From positions 1 to 10,803 of the forward strand of contig JBEEKA010000248.1 in NCBI GenBank assembly GCA_041168985.1: a stretch of DNA of 10,803 nucleotides, read 5' to 3'. Positions 1-6,469 of this stretch are shown one piece after another. Position 1 is the first letter of the stretch; each line of letters opens with the position of its first letter. This stretch comes from ZC4RG30 sp041168985. GTDB lineage: Bacteria; Pseudomonadota; Gammaproteobacteria; Steroidobacterales; Steroidobacteraceae. The position numbers and the translations under genes were made by a program. The notes below the pieces were generated by a model. It saw only the letters and a list, made by a program, of their open reading frames with translations, did no database searches and was not told where the DNA came from.

Positions 1-201
1 GTCGAAGGTGCCGCGCCCGAAGACATCGAAGCCGTCCCAGCAGAAGGTATGCCAGTAGCACACGGCCATGCGCAGGTGGGCTTCCATCGTGCGGCCGAGG
101 ACGACGCGATTGCGGTCGTACCAGCGGAAGGCCATCGGGTTCGCGCTCTGCGGACCTTCGTACTGGATGGGAGCGATGTCGCGGAAGATCGAGTCAGTCA
201 T
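1..201 (-). CDS. xylA: Xylose isomerase XylA, N-terminal part (runs off the window)
   Basis: Xylose isomerase converts D-xylose to D-xylulose in the cytoplasm, the first step of the isomerase pathway. Only the first 67 codons are present; the gene continues past the left edge. The N-terminus matches the E. coli XylA pattern: a YEG motif (residues 14-16), NPMAFRWY (21-28), VLGRTMEAHLR (34-44) and the CYWHTFCWDG block (48-57). The catalytic His/Asp pair and metal ligands lie outside the window and cannot be checked. The ATG is fixed by the family N-terminus and overlaps the xylB stop by 8 bases (ATGACTGA), which points to translational coupling. A GGGGA stretch sits 7 bases upstream inside xylB as a possible ribosome site. 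The order xylB-xylA is the reverse of E. coli xylAB. Identification is from conserved motifs and is secure. Confidence 0.95.
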   Translation of the reverse strand, partial: MTDSIFRDIAPIQYEGPQSANPMAFRWYDRNRVVLGRTMEAHLRMAVCYWHTFCWDGFDVFGRGTFD

Positions 202-1660
202 GGTGGGGTCCCCGGAAGGAGGGTTTGAGGGCGTGATACAGCGCGCGGTAGCGGGGCATCCGCTCGGCACTGTGCGAAACGAGTTCGGGATCAGGTTCCA
301 GCACCTGCAGGAGGCGTGGTGGCGTGCAGGCCGCGTCGACCGACGCGCTCGTGTGCCCGATGAAGGCGAGTCGGGCGGCACCGGCCGCCGCACCGACGCG
401 GGCGCCGTCGCGATAACCCAGGGGGGTGTCCAGCGCGGAGGCGAGGATCCGTCCCCAGAGGGTCGACCGTGAGCCGCCGCCGATGACGGACACGTTGCCG
501 ATCGTGCTGCCGGCATCGCGAAGCGCGTCCAGTCCATCGCGGAACGCGAAGGCGACGCCTTCGAGAACGGCGCGTCCGATGCGCGCCGGCGTCGTGTCAT
601 GCGAGAGACCGAACAGCACGCCCCGCGCACGCGGATCGTTGTGCGGCGTTCGCTCACCCGACAGGTAAGGCAGGAAGAGTTCTTCCCCGGACGGCCGGTC
701 GTCCGCTTCGACCAGGGCCATCAGTTCCGCGGCGCCGCTGCATCCACAGGCCTTGGCGGCCCATTCGAGGCAGCTCGCGGCGCTGAGGATCACCGACATC
801 TGGTGCCAGCGATCCGGGACCGCATGGCAGAAGCAATGCACGCCGCCCTGGGGCGCGGGCCGGTAGGCATCATTGGCGAGGAACAGGACGCCGGATGTGC
901 CCAGCGACAGCAGGGCTTCTCCGTCGCGCACCACGCCGGCGCCGATGGCGCCCGCGGCATTGTCGCCGCCACCGCCATAGACCGGGACGGCGGGCACGCC
1001 CCAGGCGGCCGCACAGTCGCTGCGCAGGGTGCCGGTTTCGCCCGTGCCTTCCACCAGCCGGGGCATCTGCCGAGTCGTCAGGCCGGTGGCGTCCAGCATC
1101 GCGTCCGACCAGTCCCGCGCCTTGACGTCGAGCCACAGCGTCCCGGCAGCATCCGACAGGTCCGATGCCGCCTCGCCGGTCATCCGCAGCCGGATGAAAT
1201 CCTTGGGCAGCAGGACCCGATCGACCTGCGAGAAGACCTGGGGCTCGTGCCGACGCACCCACGCCAGCTTGGGTGCCGTGAAGCCGGGCATGGCCCGGTT
1301 GCCGGTGATGTCGCCCAGCTGGGGCACGGCGGTTTCCAGCTCGGCGCATTCCCTGCCGCTTCGGCCGTCGTTCCAGAGGATCGCCGGCCGCAACACGCGG
1401 TCCCGCGCGTCGAGGAGTGTGGCGCCGTGCATCTGACCCGACAGGCTTGCCGCGCGAATGCCTTGTCGCAAGGGAGCGGGCAGCGCCTTCACGGCGGCAC
1501 AGGTGGCCTCCCACCAGGCTTCGGGGTCCTGCTCGGACCAGTCGGCCCGGGGTCGGGAAACCTCCAGCGGGGCAGACGCGTCGGCCCTGATGTCGCCGTT
1601 TTCGTCCGCGATGACCGCCTTGACGGCGGACGTGCCGATGTCGATGCCGAGATACATCAT
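194..1660 (-). CDS. xylB: Xylulokinase XylB
   Basis: FGGY-family kinase that phosphorylates D-xylulose to D-xylulose 5-phosphate, feeding the pentose phosphate pathway. It has 488 residues; the E. coli enzyme has about 484. The first FGGY domain opens with the GIDIGTS phosphate loop (5-11). WSEQDPE (41-47), SGQMHG (74-79, with His78), ILWNDGR (94-100), GFTAPKL (126-132), LLPKD (150-154) and SDAAGT (169-174) follow. GGGGDNAAGA carries Asp233, the expected catalytic base, and LSLGTSG (251-257) and the LPYLSGERTPHN block (330-341) follow. The C-terminal nucleotide site shows IGGGSRS (393-399). It starts with two adjacent Met codons. The second (at 1657) aligns with the E. coli start and the first (1660) is the longer choice; the difference is one residue. 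The reading frame stays open far upstream, antisense to the transporter gene, but that stretch has no family similarity. It overlaps xylA and is divergent from the symporter gene. Confidence 0.97.
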   Translation of the reverse strand: MMYLGIDIGTSAVKAVIADENGDIRADASAPLEVSRPRADWSEQDPEAWWEATCAAVKALPAPLRQGIRAASLSGQMHGATLLDARDRVLRPAILWNDGRSGRECAELETAVPQLGDITGNRAMPGFTAPKLAWVRRHEPQVFSQVDRVLLPKDFIRLRMTGEAASDLSDAAGTLWLDVKARDWSDAMLDATGLTTRQMPRLVEGTGETGTLRSDCAAAWGVPAVPVYGGGGDNAAGAIGAGVVRDGEALLSLGTSGVLFLANDAYRPAPQGGVHCFCHAVPDRWHQMSVILSAASCLEWAAKACGCSGAAELMALVEADDRPSGEELFLPYLSGERTPHNDPRARGVLFGLSHDTTPARIGRAVLEGVAFAFRDGLDALRDAGSTIGNVSVIGGGSRSTLWGRILASALDTPLGYRDGARVGAAAGAARLAFIGHTSASVDAACTPPRLLQVLEPDPELVSHSAERMPRYRALYHALKPSFRGPHHD

Positions 1661-1672
1661 TTCCGCTCGGAA
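1661..1672. promoter_or_regulatory. 12-bp inverted repeat abutting the xylB start codon
   Basis: TTCCG-CT-CGGAA is a perfect inverted repeat with 5-bp arms. It ends exactly at the first base before the xylB ATG and lies in the predicted xylB leader. It could be an operator half, a small hairpin over the ribosome-binding region, or chance. The sequence just before the ATG otherwise offers only a weak Shine-Dalgarno (GAGCGGAA). Confidence 0.35.
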
Positions 1673-1741
1673 AATTGTGAGGTGTGATTTATAACATGCG
1701 TTCTGAAAAGCGCGAATCGACGTGCGAAAGCGGGAGGGGCG
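1661..1741. promoter_or_regulatory. Divergent promoter region between xylB and the sugar symporter gene
   Basis: This 81-bp gap separates two divergent start codons and is the only AT-rich patch nearby. At its centre GATTTATAACAT (1686-1697) contains TATAAA on the minus strand (1688-1693) and TATAAC on the plus strand (1690-1695). The two -10 candidates overlap in the palindrome TTATAA (1689-1694). The -35 matches are poor: TTCGCG with a 17-base spacer for xylB and TCGGAA with a 17-base spacer for the symporter, so activator dependence is plausible. Predicted leaders are about 20 nt (xylB) and 40 nt (symporter). The symporter gene has a strong Shine-Dalgarno, GGGAGGGG at 1732-1739. No regulator gene for this locus lies in the window. 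Confidence 0.6.
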
Positions 1742-3148
1742 ATGAACGACCAGCGGGACGCAGGGATCAACCTGCCATTTGTCGCAGCCATCGTGGGCGT
1801 CGCCACGATCGGCGGGTTCATGTTCGGCTACGACAGCGGCGTGGTAAATGGCACGCAGGAAGGCCTTCGTGCCGCCTTCGGCTTGAGTGACGCCGCGCTG
1901 GGCGTGACCGTCAGTGCGCTGTTGCCGGGATGTGCCCTCGGGGCCTTCCTCGCCGGTCGCCTGGCCGATCGCTGGGGGCGCCGCCGGGTCCTGGTGATCG
2001 CCGCCGTACTGTTCATCGTCAGCGCCCTGGCATCGGGCGGCGCCGGTGCCGCCTTTGCCATGATCGCCGCGCGGTTCTTCGCGGGTGTGGCAGTCGGTGC
2101 GGCCAGCGTGCTGTCTCCGGCCTATATCAGCGAGGTGGCGCCTGCCTCGTTGCGGGGGCGCCTGACGAGCCTCCAGCAGGTCATGATCATCACCGGCCTG
2201 ACGGGTGCGTTCCTGGTGAACTACCTGATGGCGAACACCGCCGGTGATTCCAAGGCCGTGTTCTGGCTGGGCTACGAAGCCTGGCGCTGGATGTACTGGG
2301 CGCAGGTCCTGCCCGCCGCCGTCTTCCTCGGGTCCTTGCTGCTGATTCCGGAAAGCCCGCGTTTCCTCGTGGCGAAGGGTCGGAACGCCGAGGCCCAGGC
2401 GGTCCTCGCGCGGGTTTCGGGCCCCGCCGCCGCGGCCGAACGGATCGTGGAGATCCAGCGGACACTGGGTGGCGAGCGGGGGCCTTCCGCAGCGGATCTG
2501 ATCGATGCAAAGACCGGACGTCTGCGCCGGATCGTCTGGGTGGGTATCGGCCTTGCCGTGTTCCAGCAGTTGGTCGGCATCAACGTAGTGTTCTATTACG
2601 GCGCGGTGCTGTGGCAAGCCGTGGGTTTCAGTGAGGGGGACGCCCTCAAGATCAATGTGCTGTCCGGCGCCCTGTCGATCATCGCCTGCCTGATCTCCAT
2701 GGGACTTATCGACCGCGTGGGGCGGCGTCCGCTGTTGCTGGTCGGTTCGGCCGGCATGACCCTGACGCTCGGTACCCTGGTCGTGGCCTTCGGCACCGGC
2801 AGTTTCGTGAATGGCTCCTTGCAGCTGGCGCCGGGTTTCGGGCTCGTGGCGCTCGTGGCCGCGAACCTTTACGTCGTGTTCTTCAACGTCAGCTGGGGCC
2901 CGGTGATGTGGGTGATGCTGGGCGAGATGTTCCCGAACGCGATCCGCGGCTCGGCACTCGCCGTCAGCGGCGCCGCGCAGTGGACGGCGAACTTCCTCGT
3001 CAGCGTGAGTTTCCCCGTGATGGCGGCGACGGCGGGCCTGACGCTGACCTACGGGTTCTACACGGCCTTCGCGCTGCTCTCGCTCGTGTTCGTGTACCGC
3101 GCCATCCATGAGACGCGGGGCCGCGAACTCGAGGACATGCAGGGCTAG
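1742..3148 (+). CDS. MFS sugar porter, XylE/GLUT type (sugar:H+ symporter)
   Basis: A 468-residue inner-membrane sugar/H+ symporter of the sugar porter family with the expected twelve hydrophobic segments. Diagnostic motifs in order are GYDSGVVNG (29-37, Asp31 matching the proton-coupling Asp27 of XylE), GRLADRWGRR (72-81), Arg111 (XylE Arg133), PESPRFL (203-209), QQLVGINVVFYYG (275-287), DRVGRRP (324-330), WGPVMWVMLGEMFPNAIRG (385-403) and a terminal HETRGREL (456-463). Sugar-contacting positions of XylE are kept as Gln146, Gln275, Gln276, Asn281, Trp390 and Gln413. The equivalents of XylE Gln175 and Leu297 are Leu153 and Phe284, which is more GLUT-like. Divergence from xylB suggests pentose uptake, but the substrate could include glucose or another aldose. 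The start has GGGAGGGG 2 bases upstream (4 bases counting from the GGGAGG core). Its stop codon shares CTAG with the convergent mutarotase gene. Confidence 0.9.
   Translation: MNDQRDAGINLPFVAAIVGVATIGGFMFGYDSGVVNGTQEGLRAAFGLSDAALGVTVSALLPGCALGAFLAGRLADRWGRRRVLVIAAVLFIVSALASGGAGAAFAMIAARFFAGVAVGAASVLSPAYISEVAPASLRGRLTSLQQVMIITGLTGAFLVNYLMANTAGDSKAVFWLGYEAWRWMYWAQVLPAAVFLGSLLLIPESPRFLVAKGRNAEAQAVLARVSGPAAAAERIVEIQRTLGGERGPSAADLIDAKTGRLRRIVWVGIGLAVFQQLVGINVVFYYGAVLWQAVGFSEGDALKINVLSGALSIIACLISMGLIDRVGRRPLLLVGSAGMTLTLGTLVVAFGTGSFVNGSLQLAPGFGLVALVAANLYVVFFNVSWGPVMWVMLGEMFPNAIRGSALAVSGAAQWTANFLVSVSFPVMAATAGLTLTYGFYTAFALLSLVFVYRAIHETRGRELEDMQG
3145..3148. other. CTAG shared as stop codon by two convergent genes
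   Basis: The palindrome CTAG supplies TAG to the symporter gene on the plus strand (3146-3148) and TAG to the mutarotase gene on the minus strand (3145-3147). The two coding regions overlap by 4 bases. There is no space for a conventional intergenic terminator between the two operons. Confidence 0.95.
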
Positions 3149-4125
3149 CGGAACGCGAAGCGCATCGCGTTGAGATAACGCTCGCCGGCTGCAAGGACCG
3201 GCGAGGGAAACGCCGGTTCGTTCACGGCGTTGGGATGGCCCTGGGGCTCGAGGCAGATGCCGCTGCGCGGGCCCCAGCTTTCACCGGCCTGCCTCTTCAG
3301 GTGCTGGCCGGTGTAACACTGCACCGTCGGCTGGTTCGATGTCAGGCGCAGCGTCACGCCGCTGCCTTCATGGCGCAGCAGGGCATCGCGACCCCGTTCG
3401 GCATCCAGCAGGAAACTCTGGTCCAGCCCCTGCGTGCGCCTCAGCAAGGGATGGTCGGCCTGCAGCACGGCCGAAACCCGTCGCGGTTTCCGCAGGTCGA
3501 AAGGCGTCCCCTCGACCGGTATCGACTGCCCGGTCGGGATCAGCGTCGGATCCAGGTCCAGCACGGCCGATGCAGCGATCGTCAGTTCGTGGTCGTCGAT
3601 GGCACTGCCGTGTTCGCCACTCAGGTTGAAGTAAGGGTGCAGCGTGAGGCTCACGGGTGTCGCGGCGTCGCTGCGTGCTTCAAGCTGCACGCTGAGTGCA
3701 TCCGCATCGATGCGGAAGGTGGCCGTGACATCGAGCGTGCCGGGGTGACCCTGATCGCCGGCGGCCGAGCACAGACTTAAAACGACCTCTGGTTTCGCGC
3801 CCTGTTGCCACGACTGCAAGGTCCACTGTCGGGCATGGAAGCCACCGGGACCGCCATGCAATTGGTGGGCACCTTCGTTGGCGAGCAGCGCGTGTCGATG
3901 GCCCGACAGCGTGTAGGCAGCACCGCCGATCCGTCCTGAAACGCGACCCACCGTCACGCCGAGGAAGAAGGGGTCCCGTGCCTGCAGGACAGGATCGTTG
4001 TACCCCAGGACCGTATTGATGCGGCCCCTCAGGCCCGGCACGTGGAGCGAGGTCAGTCGCGCGCCCAGGGGATCGATCGTCGCTTCGATCGCATCCGGCC
4101 AGCCGATCCGCAGCACTTCGTTCAT
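3145..4125 (-). CDS. galM: Aldose 1-epimerase (mutarotase), GalM family
   Basis: Interconverts alpha and beta anomers of an aldose in the cytoplasm. It has 326 residues; family members are usually about 340. Catalytic residues of the GalM beta-sandwich are all present: Arg65 (GRVSGRIGG), His90 (HQLHGGPGG), His163 (HPYFNLSG, the catalytic acid), Asp235 (GLDQSF) and Glu293 (CLEPQ, the catalytic base). No signal peptide is seen, so it is cytoplasmic. It is the last gene of a four-gene operon; its ATG overlaps the upstream transporter stop as ATGA. The reading frame extends upstream to about 4662 but that part has no family similarity and lies over the transporter gene. The sugar is not known: galactose, glucose, xylose and arabinose are all possible for this family. 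Position in the operon suggests it acts on a sugar released or imported by its neighbours, or supplies XylA with the right anomer. Confidence 0.92.
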   Translation of the reverse strand: MNEVLRIGWPDAIEATIDPLGARLTSLHVPGLRGRINTVLGYNDPVLQARDPFFLGVTVGRVSGRIGGAAYTLSGHRHALLANEGAHQLHGGPGGFHARQWTLQSWQQGAKPEVVLSLCSAAGDQGHPGTLDVTATFRIDADALSVQLEARSDAATPVSLTLHPYFNLSGEHGSAIDDHELTIAASAVLDLDPTLIPTGQSIPVEGTPFDLRKPRRVSAVLQADHPLLRRTQGLDQSFLLDAERGRDALLRHEGSGVTLRLTSNQPTVQCYTGQHLKRQAGESWGPRSGICLEPQGHPNAVNEPAFPSPVLAAGERYLNAMRFAFR

Positions 4126-5321
4126 CGCGCACCTTCTCCCGGTTCGAGGAAGCTCAGGACGAACAGCGACAGTCCGGCGACGCCGACGACCGGCACGAGC
4201 ACCAGCAGGACCGTGTTCGCGGAAGTCCCGCTGTTCAGCAGCCATCCCGCGACCAGGGGCCCGAGCACGGAGCCGACACGTCCAACGCCGGCAGCCGTCC
4301 CGGCACCGGTACCCCGGCCCCGTCGTGGATATTGCGTCGCCGAGATCTCGTACAGGGCAAAGATCACGGCCATCAGGAAGAAACCGGTGGCCCCGCTGGC
4401 CAGCAGCAGTCCGGACTGGTCCGACTGTCGTGCCAGCGACAGCAGTGCCGCGATGACGGCGAGCGACGAGAGGGCGATGGGCCACCGCCGTCCGCCGAGA
4501 TCGATCCAGCGCGCGATCAGCACGCTGCCGAACAGGCTCGCGAGATTGAACGCAAGGGAAGCCAGTGGCGCGCTGCGCGCCGCGAGTCCCTTCGCGGTCG
4601 CGAGGATCGGCAGCCAGTTGAGGATGAGATACAGCGCGGCCATCAGCGGCAGGAAGGCGCACCAGACCAGCAGCGTCCGGGGGGTGCGGCCTTCGCCGAA
4701 GAGGGCGTCGCGCACCGGCAGCGCATCCTCTCCCGTCTTTCCCGGTTCGCGATAGGTTTCAGGCAGGAATCGCGCGAGGGCCCAGACCAGCGGGAGGGGA
4801 GCAAGTCCGCCCAACAGGAACAAGAGTCGCCAGGACTCCGCCGACGGAAGGAACTGCGAGACCAGCGCGACGACGGAGCCGCCGACAGGCAGTCCGCACA
4901 TCGTCAGCGCGATCGTCGTACCGCGGCGGCCCTTGGGGCTGGACTCGGCCGCGAGGGTCATCAAGTTGGGTACGGCGGCGCCGAAGCCGATCCCCGCCAG
5001 GAAACGCACGGACATCAGGGCCGCGTACGAGTGCAGGAACGCCATGGGCAGCGTGAACAGGCCGAAGGACAGCGTCGCGAGGACCAGCATGCGGCGTCGG
5101 CCGACGTGGTCGGAGATGCGTCCGCCACTCACCGCGCCGAAGATCAGTCCGATGTTGCCGATCGAGAACAGCCAGCCGACCTGGGAGGGCGTGAAGCCCA
5201 GTTCGGGCACCATGCGTGGCGCGGCGATGCCCAGGGCCTGGATGTCGAAACCTTCCAGGGCTGCCACCAGGAAGCACAGCGCGACGGTCCGGCCCAGTCG
5301 CGCCGTGGGCTGCGGGGTCAT
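4122..5321 (-). CDS. MFS transporter, aromatic acid:H+ symporter (AAHS) type, MhpT-like
   Basis: A 399-residue twelve-helix MFS permease of the inner membrane. The first helix carries EGFDIQALGIAAP (23-35), the AAHS hallmark acidic pair (Glu23, Asp26). The E-G-x-D-x-Q-A-x-G-I-A-A form is that of E. coli MhpT, the 3-(3-hydroxyphenyl)propionate transporter. Further family features are the motif-A loop GGRISDHVGRRR (66-77), RFLAGIGFGAAVPNLMTLAAE (106-126), RGTTIALTMCGLPVG (133-147), ILNWLPIL (233-240) and GTAAGVGRVGSVLGPLVAG (341-359). The AAHS family moves aromatic acids and related carboxylates with protons. A sugar-type operon is an unexpected place for it, so the substrate may be an aromatic glycoside, a sugar acid or an aglycone. 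The gene overlaps both neighbours by ATGA, so it belongs firmly to this operon. Family assignment is fairly sure; the substrate is not. Confidence 0.8.
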   Translation of the reverse strand: MTPQPTARLGRTVALCFLVAALEGFDIQALGIAAPRMVPELGFTPSQVGWLFSIGNIGLIFGAVSGGRISDHVGRRRMLVLATLSFGLFTLPMAFLHSYAALMSVRFLAGIGFGAAVPNLMTLAAESSPKGRRGTTIALTMCGLPVGGSVVALVSQFLPSAESWRLLFLLGGLAPLPLVWALARFLPETYREPGKTGEDALPVRDALFGEGRTPRTLLVWCAFLPLMAALYLILNWLPILATAKGLAARSAPLASLAFNLASLFGSVLIARWIDLGGRRWPIALSSLAVIAALLSLARQSDQSGLLLASGATGFFLMAVIFALYEISATQYPRRGRGTGAGTAAGVGRVGSVLGPLVAGWLLNSGTSANTVLLVLVPVVGVAGLSLFVLSFLEPGEGAR

Positions 5322-6469
5322 GCGGGGATGGGCGTCCAGCGTGATCCGTTGTCGGAACTTTCAATCGCGGCGACGACAAAGGCGAGTCCCTTGATGCCAT
5401 CCTCGAGGCCCGGATAGTCCCGTTCCGCTGCCGCGCCTTCGGCGACACGGCGCACATCTGCCGCGAAGCGACGGTACAACGTGGCGAAGGCCTCGATATA
5501 CCCTTCAGGATGTCCTGCCGGGGTGCGCGTGGCCTGGGCCGCCGCGGCGGACTTGAAGTCCTTGGCGGTCCGCAGGATCTGCAAGGCGCCCTCGGCGGGA
5601 CGGAATACCAGGGAGTTGGGTTCCATCTGGCGCCACTCCAGCGCACCCTTGGTGCCATACACCTTGAGCTGCAGCGCGTTTTCCTCGCCGCAGCACACCT
5701 GCGAGCACACCAGCGTGCCCTTGGCGCCGCCGGCAAAGCGGATCAGGAGGTTGGCGTCATCATCGAGGCGGCGACCCGGCACGAAGCGGCTGACGTCGGC
5801 GCTGACCTCGGTGATCGTGTCGCCGACCACGAACTCGGCGAGGTGGTGCGCATGCGTACCGATATCACCCAGTGCCCCGCCCAGCCCCGACCGTGCAGGG
5901 TCAGAGCGCCACGCGGCCTGTTTCTGCCCGGTGCTCTCGAGGTCGGTCATCATCCAGCCCTGCAGGTACTCGACGTGGACCTTGCGGATCTCGCCCAGCG
6001 CGCCCGAAGCGACGAGCGCCTGGGCCTCGCGCACGGCGGCATAGCCGGAGTAGGTGTGGGTCAGGCCGAACAGCAGGCCGCTGCGTTCGGCCAGGGCCGC
6101 GAATTCGCGACCTTCTTCGAGCGACAGGGCCAGCGGCTTGTCGCACATCACGTGGATGCCGGCTTCCAGGAACGCGCGGGCCACGGGGACATGCAGATGG
6201 TTCGGCGTGGCGATGATCACGAAGTCGATGCCGTCATCGCGCGCGGCTTCGGCGCGGGCCATCTCGACGTACGACGTATAGCTGCGCGGCAATCGCCAGT
6301 CGGCGGCGCTTTCAGCGGCCGTGGTGGGATCGGATGACAAAGCTCCCGCGATGACCAGGGCTTCATGATCCAGTTCGGCTGCCATGCGGTGCACGGCGCC
6401 GATGAAGGCGCCACGGCCTCCGCCGACGATGCCAGCGCGAAGACGACGGGTGCGGATGTCGGTGCTCAT
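5318..6469 (-). CDS. Gfo/Idh/MocA-family NAD(P)-dependent oxidoreductase
   Basis: A 383-residue soluble dehydrogenase of the glucose-fructose oxidoreductase/inositol dehydrogenase family. The N-terminal Rossmann fold shows the glycine-rich loop GIVGGGRGAFIG (13-24), IIATPNHLH (85-93) and CDKPLAL (109-115). Lys111 is the conserved (E/D)KP lysine. The C-terminal alpha/beta domain holds GALGDIGTHAHHL (198-210), where Asp202 and His206 match the usual catalytic Asp/His pair. No Tat or Sec signal is present, so this is a cytoplasmic form, unlike many exported relatives. Members oxidise or reduce a ring hydroxyl of sugars, inositols or glycosides, often giving keto-sugars. Its upstream partner is a TIM-barrel isomerase/epimerase and both ends overlap neighbours by ATGA. 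The substrate cannot be read from the sequence. The family call is firm. Confidence 0.92.
   Translation of the reverse strand: MSTDIRTRRLRAGIVGGGRGAFIGAVHRMAAELDHEALVIAGALSSDPTTAAESAADWRLPRSYTSYVEMARAEAARDDGIDFVIIATPNHLHVPVARAFLEAGIHVMCDKPLALSLEEGREFAALAERSGLLFGLTHTYSGYAAVREAQALVASGALGEIRKVHVEYLQGWMMTDLESTGQKQAAWRSDPARSGLGGALGDIGTHAHHLAEFVVGDTITEVSADVSRFVPGRRLDDDANLLIRFAGGAKGTLVCSQVCCGEENALQLKVYGTKGALEWRQMEPNSLVFRPAEGALQILRTAKDFKSAAAAQATRTPAGHPEGYIEAFATLYRRFAADVRRVAEGAAAERDYPGLEDGIKGLAFVVAAIESSDNGSRWTPIPA

Noticed and set aside
599..1687. Plus-strand open frame of 362 codons opposite xylB
   Set aside because: Low-complexity composition with no domain, and the opposite strand is an unmistakable xylulokinase.
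1674..1697. Similarity to the E. coli lac operator or a CRP site (AATTGTGAG followed later by ATAACA)
   Set aside because: The spacing between halves differs from lacO by several bases and the right half of a CRP site is absent. Judged chance.
1661..3109. Reading frame of xylB stays open upstream for nearly 1450 bases, antisense to the symporter gene, which would give a 971-residue protein
   Set aside because: The added part is His/Arg/Gly-rich with no family similarity, the xylulokinase N-terminus begins exactly at 1660, and the opposite strand codes for a complete transporter. High GC content keeps antisense frames open.
4126..4662. Upstream extension of the mutarotase frame
   Set aside because: It lies in another frame of the transporter gene and lacks any GalM similarity. 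The ATG at 4125 gives the family-length protein and an ATGA coupling.
4332..5417. Plus-strand open frame of 361 codons, very rich in Arg, Gln, Glu and Gly
   Set aside because: It is the antisense shadow of the AAHS-type transporter, with composition typical of such shadows.
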